Shown here: positions 17,744 to 24,471 of the stretch, piece by piece | Position numbering within the stretch: the stretch's first letter is position 1 | Layout: every line of letters starts with the position of its first letter | Made by a program: the position numbers and the translations under genes | The notes under the pieces: generated by a model | Seen by the model: only the letters and a program-made list of their open reading frames with translations | Databases searched by the model: none | What the model was told of the DNA's origin: nothing | DNA from: Alphaproteobacteria bacterium UBA7691 | Lineage (GTDB): Bacteria; Pseudomonadota; Alphaproteobacteria; Ferrovibrionales; Ferrovibrionaceae | Assembly: GCA_002482765.1 (NCBI GenBank) | Contig: DLGP01000133.1 | Location: forward strand, 1 to 26,597 | Length of the DNA: 26,597 nt | Reading direction: 5' to 3'

Positions 17744-17791
17744 ACCCCGCGCCCGTTAAATCTTAAAAACCTTTAGTCAGCCTTTGATCTT

Positions 17792-17812
17792 TGGTACTAT
17801 TAAGCGATACCA
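17792..17812. promoter_or_regulatory. candidate hicAB operator/promoter
   Basis: TGGTA (17792-17796) and TACCA (17808-17812) form an inverted repeat with an 11-base spacer, ending seven bases before the hicA start. The area from about 17756 is strikingly AT-rich for this window and contains TTGATC (17784-17789) and TACTAT (17795-17800) as promoter-like pieces. The HicB ribbon-helix-helix domain could bind here. Inferred from position and symmetry only. Confidence 0.4.
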
Positions 17813-17819
17813 TAACTTT

Positions 17820-18074
17820 ATGAAAAAGCGTCACAGGGCTACGCTGGAACTGATCTACGCCCGTCCGGTCAACGGCTCGATCCGCTGGGCCGATATTGAA
17901 TCGCTGTTCGTAGCGCTCGGTGCGGAAGTCAGCGAGCGGGAGGGTTCGCGGATCGGTGTGTTCCTGTTCGGCGAAGTGCGCGTCTTTCATCGCCCGCATC
18001 CTTCGCCTGATACAGACAAAGGCGCGGTCGCCAGCATCCGTAAGTGGCTGGACGAACACGGAGTAAAGCCATGA
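17820..18074 (+). CDS. hicA: HicA-family mRNA interferase toxin
   Basis: An 84-residue protein starting MKKRHRATLELIYARPVNGS. It shows the compact double-stranded-RNA-binding-like fold pattern of HicA, with H57 and H60 in VFHRPHP near the active site and a terminal KGAVASIRKWL helix. Relatives cleave mRNA. ATG 17820 is chosen; an upstream in-frame start at 17784 would begin inside the AT-rich promoter. It overlaps hicB by four bases (ATGA). The AT-rich leader and flanking direct repeats suggest the pair was acquired. Confidence 0.85.
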   Translation: MKKRHRATLELIYARPVNGSIRWADIESLFVALGAEVSEREGSRIGVFLFGEVRVFHRPHPSPDTDKGAVASIRKWLDEHGVKP

Positions 18075-18403
18075 ACAATGTTATTGAAATCAATGGTGAG
18101 AAGGCGGTCATCGCTTTTGATCCCGAGCTTCAGATGCTGCGTGGCGAATTTGTCGGCCTGAATGGCGGCGCCGACTTCTATGCCGAAAACGTCCGCGATC
18201 TGCTTGAGGAAGGCCGCAAGTCGCTGGCCGTCTATCTCGAAATCTGCCGAGAAAAGGGCATTGAGCCACGCCGGAAATTCTCCGGCAAATTCAATATCCG
18301 ATTGACCCCTGACGACCATGCCGCCGCCGTCATCGCCGCCGCCGCAGCGGGCAAAAGCCTGAATGAATGGATCGTCGGGAGGATACGGGAAGCCACTGAA
18401 TAG
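18071..18403 (+). CDS. hicB: HicB-family antitoxin
   Basis: A 110-residue protein that neutralises HicA. The N-terminal part (INGEKAVIAFDPELQMLRGEF with FVGLNGGADFYAENV) fits the HicB fold, and a C-terminal ribbon-helix-helix domain (SGKFNIRLTPDDHAAAVIAA, GKSLNEWI) provides DNA binding. ATG 18071 overlaps the hicA stop, so the two are translationally coupled. An earlier in-frame start (18044) is inside hicA and unlikely. Toxin-first order is usual for hicAB. Confidence 0.88.
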   Translation: MNNVIEINGEKAVIAFDPELQMLRGEFVGLNGGADFYAENVRDLLEEGRKSLAVYLEICREKGIEPRRKFSGKFNIRLTPDDHAAAVIAAAAAGKSLNEWIVGRIREATE

Positions 18404-18411
18404 CGGCAATG

Positions 18412-18478
18412 ATGCCCGTTGCGGGGCTGCATTTCGGCGCCATCGAGGATGGCGATCCTGGCCTTGCTGAAAGGCTGA
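18412..18478 (+). pseudogene. decayed duplicate of the 3' end of an arylformamidase-like gene
   Basis: Reading from ATG 18412 gives MPVAGLHFGAIED, which aligns with the end of the intact hydrolase (MQIAGAHHFSVLYAVED). The DNA then skips about 20 bases relative to the intact gene, which shifts the frame, and resumes identically as the 27-bp repeat to the stop. The fragment therefore looks like a broken second copy of the gene end, left when hicAB was inserted or the region was duplicated. Confidence 0.55.
18452..18478 (+). repeat. 27-bp direct repeat, copy 2 (beyond hicAB)
   Basis: Base-for-base identical to 17717-17743. Here it is not the end of an intact gene. It lies between the hicB stop and the convergent antitoxin gene that ends at 18497. 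The shared TCGAGGATG nine bases just upstream (18442-18450) is also found before copy 1, but further away. Confidence 0.97.
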
Positions 18479-18496
18479 GCGGCTGGTGTCCTTGGC

Positions 18497-18904
18497 CTAA
18501 TCCTGGCGCGGCAGCAGGTCTTCGATCTCCACCTTCAGCGCCCGGGCCAGGGCTTGCAGGCTGCGCGCCGCGCCCTTGCGCGCCCCGGTTTCGATCTGCG
18601 TCACATAGGCCCGCGACAGGCCGGCTTTTTTCGCCAGCGACTCGGCCGTGAGCTTGCGGTATTCGCGCCACACCAGCACGGGATTTTCGCCGGCCAGCAA
18701 ACGCTGCACCACCGGCTGCGGCACCAGTTCCTGCTTGCCTGACTTGATTTCAGTAAGTACGCGTTCGGCAATGCGCAAATCCGCAGCGTCTTCCTCTGTT
18801 TCCGCCTCTCGCTCCAGGCGGCGCAGCCGTTCGTATTCCGCCTTTGGCAGCAGCACCAACTCCTCGCCTTTCGGGGTGCGGATAACCTTTGTCACGGCAT
18901 TCAT
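18497..18904 (-). CDS. XRE-family HTH antitoxin paired with RelE-like toxin
   Basis: A 135-residue protein with two parts. Residues 1-60 (KGEELVLLPKAEYERLRRLE, acidic helix AETEEDAADLRIAE) resemble the toxin-contacting segment of small antitoxins. Residues 78-131 are a Cro/CI-type helix-turn-helix (ESLAKKAGLSRAYVTQIETG, then ALARALKVEIEDLL). It begins nine bases after the toxin stop on the same strand, with a TAGGAA ribosome-binding site. By analogy with HigA it should repress the toxin promoter, where a palindrome is present at 19176-19190. Confidence 0.85.
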   Translation of the reverse strand: MNAVTKVIRTPKGEELVLLPKAEYERLRRLEREAETEEDAADLRIAERVLTEIKSGKQELVPQPVVQRLLAGENPVLVWREYRKLTAESLAKKAGLSRAYVTQIETGARKGAARSLQALARALKVEIEDLLPRQD

Positions 18905-18913
18905 TGTCGGTTC

Positions 18914-19165
18914 CTACCTGTATACCTCACGCCGATGCCCCACATGCAGCACCGCCAGCACCACGCCATCTTCGGTGAACAGCACACGATAATCACCAAC
19001 CCGCAACCGCATCACGCCGCCCTGCCCTTGCAGAACCTTTACATTATTGGCAAGCGCGGCCGGTTGGTTGGCATAGAGGCTAATTTTCTCGCGAATCCGC
19101 TTGGCGTCCCGTTGCGGCATGCGCAGCAAGGCCCGCAGCGCATCAGAGGAATAGGCGATCTGCAT
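18914..19165 (-). CDS. RelE/ParE-superfamily toxin
   Basis: An 83-residue protein with the hallmark C-terminal strands VMRLRVGDYRVLF and VGHRREVYR of RelE-type ribosome-dependent mRNases, after a helical first half (ALLRMPQRDAKRIREKI). The start is ATG 19165; a TTG three codons earlier is less likely. GGCGAGA sits just upstream. Toxin-before-antitoxin order is as in higBA. The basic residues expected for mRNA cleavage are present, so the toxin appears intact. Confidence 0.88.
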   Translation of the reverse strand: MQIAYSSDALRALLRMPQRDAKRIREKISLYANQPAALANNVKVLQGQGGVMRLRVGDYRVLFTEDGVVLAVLHVGHRREVYR

Positions 19166-19175
19166 TCTCGCCAAT

Positions 19176-19190
19176 GTAGCATTCTGCTAC
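19176..19190. promoter_or_regulatory. palindromic operator candidate of the relE/xre pair
   Basis: GTAGCATTCTGCTAC is a perfect inverted repeat (six-base arms, three-base centre) ending ten bases before the toxin ATG on the minus strand. An XRE-type antitoxin dimer would be expected to bind such a site. No other palindrome of this quality lies in the gap up to 19280. Confidence 0.6.
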
Positions 19191-19280
19191 CGCAGCGGCA
19201 AAGCTGAATTTTCACGCCCGCCCCTGGCCTCGGGCGTTATCTTGCCCATATTAGAATAATTCGAAGTGATGGAGCGAACC

Positions 19281-21068
19281 ATGGTATCGGCGGCACAGGC
19301 GAAGAAGCTGGGTAAATTGCCCAACTGGGACTTGAACGACCTCTATCCGGGGCGCGATTCCAAGCCCCTGCACGCCGATCTTGCCGCCGCCGCCAAGGCT
19401 GCCGAGGCGCTGGAAAAATCCGCCAAGGGCCGCATCGCCGGCATGAGCGGCGATGACCTTGCCGCCATGATCAAGAGCTATGAGAAGCTGCAAGACACAA
19501 TCGGCCGGCTTTATGCCTATGCCTCGCTGAGCTATGCCGGCAACATGGATGATGCGCAGGTGGCACGCTTCTACCAGGACATGCAGGAAAAGCTGAATGC
19601 CATCACCACGCGGCTGCTGTTTGTCGGCCTGGAATTGAACAAGCTGGAGGATGCGGCGCTGGAGGCGAAATTCGCCGCCTCGAAGAAGCTGGCGCATTAC
19701 CGGCCCTGGCTGCGCGACCTGCGGCTCTACCGGCCGCATCAACTGGCCGACGACCTGGAGCAGTTGCTGCATGAAAAGAGCGTGACCGGCGCTGCCGCCT
19801 GGAACCGCCTGTTTGACGAAACCATGGCCGGCCTGCGCTTCAAGCTCGGCGCGGAAGAACTGACCGCCGAGCAGACCCTGCATCTGCTGTCCGATACCGA
19901 TCCGGCCAAGCGCCGCGCGGCGGCCAAGGCATTGGCCAAGGTGTTCAAGCAGAATATCCGGCTATTTGCGCTGATCACCAACACGCTGGTGAAGGACAAG
20001 GAGATCGAGGATCGCTGGCGCCAATATCCGCAGCCGGAATCGGCGCGGCATCTCTCCAATTGTGTTGAGCCGGAAGTGGTGAATGCCCTGGTGGATGCGG
20101 TGACGCAGAGCTATCCGCAGCTTTCGCATCGCTATTATGCGCTGAAGGCGAAATGGATGGGCAAGCGCCAGCTAGACTGGTGGGACCGCAACGCGCCGCT
20201 GCCCGAGGACAAGGACCGCCTGATCCCATGGGAGGAAGCGCGCGACATCGTGCTCGGCGCCTATGGCCGCTTCTCGCCCAAGCTGGCCGATCTGGGCAAG
20301 CGCTTTTTCGACAATAACTGGATCGATGCGCCGTCACGGCCGGGCAAGGCGGCCGGCGCCTTCGCCCATCCCACCGTGCCGAGCGCGCATCCCTATCTGC
20401 TGCTGAACTATCTCGGCCGCACCCGCGATGTGATGACCCTGGCGCATGAACTGGGCCATGGCGTGCATCAGGTGCTGGCGGCCGAACAGGGCGCGCTGAT
20501 GGCCGACACGCCGCTGACCCTGGCCGAAACCGCCAGCGTGTTCGGCGAGCAGCTCACCTTCCGCGCCCTGCTGGCACAGGCCAAGCCGAAGCAGCGTAAG
20601 ATGATGCTGGCCTCCAAGGTGGAGGACATGCTCAACACCGTGGTGCGGCAGACCGCGTTTTTCAAATTTGAGCAGCGTGTGCATGCGGCGCGGCGCGAGG
20701 GCGAATTGACGCCCGATGCGCTGGGCGAAATCTGGCTTGGCGTGCAGCGCGAAAGCCTGGGGCCGGCGCTGAAATTCGACGCCGATTACAGCAGCTTCTG
20801 GTGCTACATCCCGCATTTTGTGCATTCACCCTTCTATGTCTATGCCTATGCCTTCGGCGATTGCCTGGTGAATGCGCTCTATGCCCGCTATCAGGATGCC
20901 GAGCAGGGTTTCCAGGACAAATACTTCGCCATGCTGAAGGCCGGCGGCACCAAGCGGCACAAGGAATTGCTGGCGCCGTTTGGCCTCGATGCTTCCGATC
21001 CGGCCTTCTGGTCGAAGGGCCTGGGCGTGATCGGCGGCTTCATCGACGAGCTTGAAGCAATTGGCTGA
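19281..21068 (+). CDS. M3-family oligoendopeptidase F-like zinc metallopeptidase
   Basis: Cytoplasmic enzyme that degrades short peptides. The 595-residue protein carries the zinc motif HELGH with ligands H389 and H393, catalytic E390 and third ligand E416 in LAETASVFGE, as in the PepF/M3B group. The N-terminal half is helical and closes over the active site in relatives. The ATG at 19281 is favoured because GGAG lies seven bases before it; GTG 19266 and ATG 19269 are in frame but lack such a site. A TAGAAT box at 19252-19257 may be the -10 element. It is followed five bases later by the ABC1 kinase gene, so the two form an operon. Confidence 0.93.
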   Translation: MVSAAQAKKLGKLPNWDLNDLYPGRDSKPLHADLAAAAKAAEALEKSAKGRIAGMSGDDLAAMIKSYEKLQDTIGRLYAYASLSYAGNMDDAQVARFYQDMQEKLNAITTRLLFVGLELNKLEDAALEAKFAASKKLAHYRPWLRDLRLYRPHQLADDLEQLLHEKSVTGAAAWNRLFDETMAGLRFKLGAEELTAEQTLHLLSDTDPAKRRAAAKALAKVFKQNIRLFALITNTLVKDKEIEDRWRQYPQPESARHLSNCVEPEVVNALVDAVTQSYPQLSHRYYALKAKWMGKRQLDWWDRNAPLPEDKDRLIPWEEARDIVLGAYGRFSPKLADLGKRFFDNNWIDAPSRPGKAAGAFAHPTVPSAHPYLLLNYLGRTRDVMTLAHELGHGVHQVLAAEQGALMADTPLTLAETASVFGEQLTFRALLAQAKPKQRKMMLASKVEDMLNTVVRQTAFFKFEQRVHAARREGELTPDALGEIWLGVQRESLGPALKFDADYSSFWCYIPHFVHSPFYVYAYAFGDCLVNALYARYQDAEQGFQDKYFAMLKAGGTKRHKELLAPFGLDASDPAFWSKGLGVIGGFIDELEAIG

Positions 21069-21073
21069 CCGAC

Positions 21074-22423
21074 ATGGCTGAGGAAGATAGCGCCTTTGGC
21101 CGCGCCCGGCGCTATGCCCGGGTCGGCGCCTCGGTGGGCGGCCTGGCGGCCCGGCTCGGCGCCGAGCGTATGCTGGGCGTCAAGCTCGACCGCTCAAAAC
21201 ATGCAGCCGATCTGCGCCAGGCATTGGGCGGGCTGAAAGGCCCGTTGATGAAGGTGGCGCAGATCATGTCCACCATCCCCGACGCCTTGCCCAAGGAATA
21301 TGTGCAGGAGCTGACCCAGCTTCAGGCCAATGCGCCGGCGATGGGGCCGGCCTTTGTGAAACGCCGCATGGCCAGCGAATTGGGGCCGGACTGGGCGCGG
21401 CAATTCAGCCGCTTTGATCTCGCCGCTGCCGCCGCCGCCTCGCTCGGCCAGGTGCATCGCGCCGAAAGCTTGGCTGGAGAAAAGCTGGCGGTGAAGCTGC
21501 AATATCCCGACATGGCCTCGGCGGTGGAGGCCGATCTCAAGCAGCTCAAGCTGATCTTCGCCATCTATGGCCGCATCGATCCGGCCATCGACACGCGCCA
21601 TATCCATGCCGAGATTGCCGACCGGCTGCGCGAGGAACTGGATTACGAGCGCGAGGCGCGCCACATGCGGCTCTATGGCGCCATGCTGCGCGACGAGCCG
21701 GATGTGCATGTGCCGCAGGTGGTGGCCGGCCTGAGCACAAAGCGGCTCCTGACCATGAACTGGCTCGAAGGCGCGCCACTGCTGACCTACAAGGACGCGC
21801 CGCAGGAACAGCGCGACAAGATTGCCTATAACCTGTTCCGCGCCTGGTATGTGCCATTCTACCGCAGCGGCGTGATCCATGGCGATCCGCATCTGGGCAA
21901 TTACACCGTGCGCGACGATCTCGGCATCAACCTGCTGGATTTTGGCTGCGTGCGCATTTTTCCATCGCGCTTTGTCGGCGGCGTGATCGATCTCTACCGC
22001 GCCATAGCCACCCAGGACCGCGCCCTGGCGGTGCATGCCTATGAAACCTGGGGCTTCACCGGCCTGAGCAACGACGTGATCGACACGCTCAATCTCTGGG
22101 CCGAATTTGTCTACGCGCCGCTGCTGGAAGACCGCCCGCGCCGCATCCAGGAAATGGAGCAAAGCGGCGTTTATGGCCGCGAAGTGGCCGAGAAAGTGCA
22201 TGCCGAATTGAAAAAGCTCGGCGGTGTCACCCCGCCGCGCGAATTTGTCTTCATGGACCGCGCCGCCATCGGCCTGGGCGGCGTGTTCCTGCATCTCAAG
22301 GCGGCGATCAACTGGCACCGCCTGTTTCACGACCTGATCGCCGGCTTCGACACCCAGGCGCTGGAGCAGCGCCAGGCGGCAGCGCTGAAGGCGGCAGGGT
22401 TAGACTCCCAGCCAGCCCAGTAG
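21074..22423 (+). CDS. ABC1/AarF/UbiB-family atypical kinase
   Basis: A 449-residue member of the ADCK/UbiB family, whose members support ubiquinone synthesis or lipid handling. The family motif appears as KGPLMKVAQIMST, with KVAQ where KxGQ is usual. The Ala-rich nucleotide loop is AAAAASLGQVHRAE, the VAIK-like lysine is in LAVKLQYPDM, the catalytic loop is HGDPHLGN with D271, and the metal-binding DFG has D289. The KVAQ variant and lack of a C-terminal membrane anchor suggest the non-UbiB AarF subgroup. No other ubi genes are in the window. Its end overlaps the convergent hydrolase gene by 24 bases. Confidence 0.88.
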   Translation: MAEEDSAFGRARRYARVGASVGGLAARLGAERMLGVKLDRSKHAADLRQALGGLKGPLMKVAQIMSTIPDALPKEYVQELTQLQANAPAMGPAFVKRRMASELGPDWARQFSRFDLAAAAAASLGQVHRAESLAGEKLAVKLQYPDMASAVEADLKQLKLIFAIYGRIDPAIDTRHIHAEIADRLREELDYEREARHMRLYGAMLRDEPDVHVPQVVAGLSTKRLLTMNWLEGAPLLTYKDAPQEQRDKIAYNLFRAWYVPFYRSGVIHGDPHLGNYTVRDDLGINLLDFGCVRIFPSRFVGGVIDLYRAIATQDRALAVHAYETWGFTGLSNDVIDTLNLWAEFVYAPLLEDRPRRIQEMEQSGVYGREVAEKVHAELKKLGGVTPPREFVFMDRAAIGLGGVFLHLKAAINWHRLFHDLIAGFDTQALEQRQAAALKAAGLDSQPAQ

Positions 22424-23254
22424 CTCGGCGTCGAAGGCCGCCGGCTGTTCCAGCGGCGGGGTGTGGCTGGATTGGTCGAAGATACGAAGCGTGAGGTCGC
22501 GGAAGGCGGCGCGGTGTGGCGCCCAGGCTTCGGGCGGCGCCACCAGATAATCGCAGCGGCCGAGCGCCAGCAGCACCGGGATGGTGAGCTGATCCAGGCC
22601 GGCGCGGATATCGAGATCGCGGAAGGCCTGACCCCAGAGCTGATCGATCACCGGCATGTTGACACTGACATCGGCCCAGAGCGGCGCGGCATCAAAGCCC
22701 GGATCGAACCAGGAGCGCGCCGCCATGGCGAGGCAGAAGCTGATGAAGCGGCGTTCCGGCGCGGCGGCCAGCAAAGCCGGCAGCCCGGCCATGTCGGCGG
22801 CGAAACGCGCCCTGCGTTCGGGGCAGACCGCTTCCTGCCAGTGGCGTTCGGCGAGCGCCGCATCGGCCGGGCTGTGGCTTGGCCCGGTGGCGATCATCAC
22901 CACATGGCTGGCGGCTTCCGGGAAACGCTTGGCATATTCCAGCGCCATATAACCATGGCCGGAATGGCCGATGATAATGCAGCGGCCAAGGCCAAGCTGC
23001 TGGCGCAACGCCTCGGTATCCGCCAACACCTGATCCAGCCCGGCATCGGCCGGCCCATAGGCGCCAAGCGCCTGGCCGAAGCCGCGATGATCGATGAAAG
23101 CCAGGCGCAGCTTGCGGCGCAGGGCGCTGGAGAAAATGCGCGGATAATAGCGCGCGCTGCCGATCACCAGGGCGGCGGGGCCATCGCCTTCCACCTGGTA
23201 GGATAGGTCAAACGGCCCACGCCGCAGGCTGCCGGAGAGATTCGATTGTGCCAT
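22400..23254 (-). CDS. alpha/beta-fold hydrolase (proline iminopeptidase/haloperoxidase-like)
   Basis: A 284-residue hydrolase with nucleophile S98 in the elbow GHSGHG, acid D235 in GRCDYLVAP and H264 in QSSHTPPLEQ; the DHRGFG segment (55-60) is typical of this fold. The substrate is unknown. The ATG at 23254 is used; the frame stays open far upstream only because the opposite strand codes for another gene. The 3' end shares 24 bases with the convergent ABC1 kinase gene. The start is divergent from the SprA-related gene, with a 78-bp gap between them. Confidence 0.85.
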   Translation of the reverse strand: MAQSNLSGSLRRGPFDLSYQVEGDGPAALVIGSARYYPRIFSSALRRKLRLAFIDHRGFGQALGAYGPADAGLDQVLADTEALRQQLGLGRCIIIGHSGHGYMALEYAKRFPEAASHVVMIATGPSHSPADAALAERHWQEAVCPERRARFAADMAGLPALLAAAPERRFISFCLAMAARSWFDPGFDAAPLWADVSVNMPVIDQLWGQAFRDLDIRAGLDQLTIPVLLALGRCDYLVAPPEAWAPHRAAFRDLTLRIFDQSSHTPPLEQPAAFDAELLGWLGV

Positions 23255-23332
23255 GGCGCCGGGATACTGCGCCCGGCCGGGAAATGCAACAAGCCGGTTG
23301 AGCCACCGCCGAATCGGCGCGAGAATGGCGCC

Positions 23333-24124
23333 ATGATCAGCGGCCTGTCGCAATATTCGCCGGGCGCTTTCCAGCGCTATGGCAGCGCCCCCGCGCCCCC
23401 GGCCAATCCTGGCCCGGCGGGTCCAGGCGCGGCTGATCCAGGCCTGACCACGGCGCAGAGCCGGGCCAATGATGGCAGTGCGGTTTGCGCCGCGCTGGAT
23501 TGCGCTGAACATGGCGCCTTCAACCTGGCGCAATTGCAGGCGCAATCGCCTGGGCTGCTGCTGGCCGCCGCCATCATGCAGGCAGCGCCAACCGCCCGCT
23601 CGCGGCCGCTGGCCAGCGGCGGCACGCTGCTGGCGGCGCAGCAGCAGGATACGCCAGCCGGCAGCAATGCCGCGGCCAAGGCGCCGGCCGATCTGAGCGA
23701 GGAGGAAAAGGCGCAGGTGGCCAAGCTGAAGGCGATTGATGCCAAGGTGCGGGCGCATGAGCGCGCCCATGCCGCCGTGGGCGGGCAATATGCCGGCGCA
23801 CCGAGCTATGGCTACACACGCGGCCCGGATGGCCAGATGTATGCCACCAGCGGCGAGGTGAGCATCGATATCAGCGCCGAGAATGACCCCGAGGCGACCT
23901 TGCAGAAGGCCGCCCAGGTGGCGGCGGCGGCTTTGGCCCCGGCCGATCCCTCGGGCGCCGACCGGGCCGTGGCCGCCGCGGCGCAAGCCCTGCGGCTGGA
24001 GGCGCTGGCGCAGATCCGGGCCGAGAAACGCGCCGAGCAGGAGCAGGCCAGCCGCGCCTATCAGGCCGGAAACAACATTCTCTCGGCGTTGAATTCGGCA
24101 GGCGGCGCCGGGCTGACGGCCTGA
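23333..24124 (+). CDS. SprA-related putative zinc metalloprotease
   Basis: A 263-residue protein. The N-terminal 115 or so residues are Ala/Pro/Gly-rich and low complexity. The conserved C-terminal domain runs from DLSEEEKAQVAKLKAIDAKV and contains HERAH (142-146), an HExxH zinc motif, followed by GGQYAGAPSYGYTRGPDG and GEVSIDISAENDPEATLQKA. This matches the SprA-related family of unknown substrate, often annotated as putative metalloproteases. No signal peptide is seen. The start is ATG 23333; an in-frame region upstream overlaps the divergent hydrolase promoter. Confidence 0.8.
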   Translation: MISGLSQYSPGAFQRYGSAPAPPANPGPAGPGAADPGLTTAQSRANDGSAVCAALDCAEHGAFNLAQLQAQSPGLLLAAAIMQAAPTARSRPLASGGTLLAAQQQDTPAGSNAAAKAPADLSEEEKAQVAKLKAIDAKVRAHERAHAAVGGQYAGAPSYGYTRGPDGQMYATSGEVSIDISAENDPEATLQKAAQVAAAALAPADPSGADRAVAAAAQALRLEALAQIRAEKRAEQEQASRAYQAGNNILSALNSAGGAGLTA

Positions 24125-24204
24125 TCCGGCCCGATCCGAGCCGTCCTGCTGCATGAGCGAAGGGTTGTATGGGGCGCGGGGAAAAGCGTAGTATCGCGGC
24201 CGAA

Positions 24205-24220
24205 TTCGACCATGGTCGAA
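24205..24220. promoter_or_regulatory. 16-bp perfect palindrome ahead of coxIV-pnt
   Basis: TTCGACCATGGTCGAA is a perfect 8+8 dyad, 34 bases before the oxidase subunit IV start. A weak promoter (TTGTAT 24165-24170, TAGTAT 24189-24194) would put the transcript start just before it, the usual place for a repressor operator. The regulator is unknown. Confidence 0.5.
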
Positions 24221-24254
24221 GCCATATCACACCGAAGCCAAAGAGGAACAGGCA

Positions 24255-24404
24255 ATGGGTACGTCGTCGGGCGAACACAAGATGGGCAGCATGGATATCA
24301 GCCAGCACAAGTCGACCTATAGCGGCTTCATCAAACTGACCACCTGGTCGTGCATTCTGCTGGCCATCACCCTGGCGCTGATGGCCAAGTTCCTGGTGGA
24401 TTGA
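24255..24404 (+). CDS. aa3-type cytochrome c oxidase subunit IV
   Basis: A 49-residue protein (begins MGTSSGEHKMGSMDIS). After a short hydrophilic head with MDISQHKSTYSGFIKL, typical of the bacterial subunit IV family, one TM helix (about 30-47) ends the protein. It is a small accessory subunit of the aa3 oxidase in the inner membrane. AGAGGAA is a good ribosome-binding site. The large cox subunit genes are not here; placement upstream of pnt is common in alphaproteobacteria as I recall it. A terminator hairpin follows directly. Confidence 0.88.
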   Translation: MGTSSGEHKMGSMDISQHKSTYSGFIKLTTWSCILLAITLALMAKFLVD

Positions 24405-24410
24405 GTGCTA

Positions 24411-24433
24411 CCGGCGCAGCGGCGCCGGCTTTT
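24411..24433 (+). terminator. intrinsic terminator after oxidase subunit IV
   Basis: CCGGCGC (24411-24417) and GCGCCGG (24422-24428) form a seven-pair GC stem with a four-base loop, followed by CTTTT. It lies six bases past the stop and 39 before pntAA. It should end or reduce transcription into pnt. Confidence 0.75.
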
Positions 24434-24471
24434 AGTATTGCGTGAACAGGTCTGAGGGGGAGCCAAAGGCT

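Noticed and set aside
18411..18436. Possible terminator after hicB (CCCG-TTG-CGGG)
   Set aside because: The stem is four pairs and lacks a T-run; the stretch is better explained as the remnant of the duplicated hydrolase end.
23255..24154. Open minus-strand extension upstream of the alpha/beta hydrolase ATG
   Set aside because: The frame stays open opposite the SprA-related gene, but the fold and its start region begin at MAQSNLSGSL, and the opposite strand carries the conserved HERAH domain.
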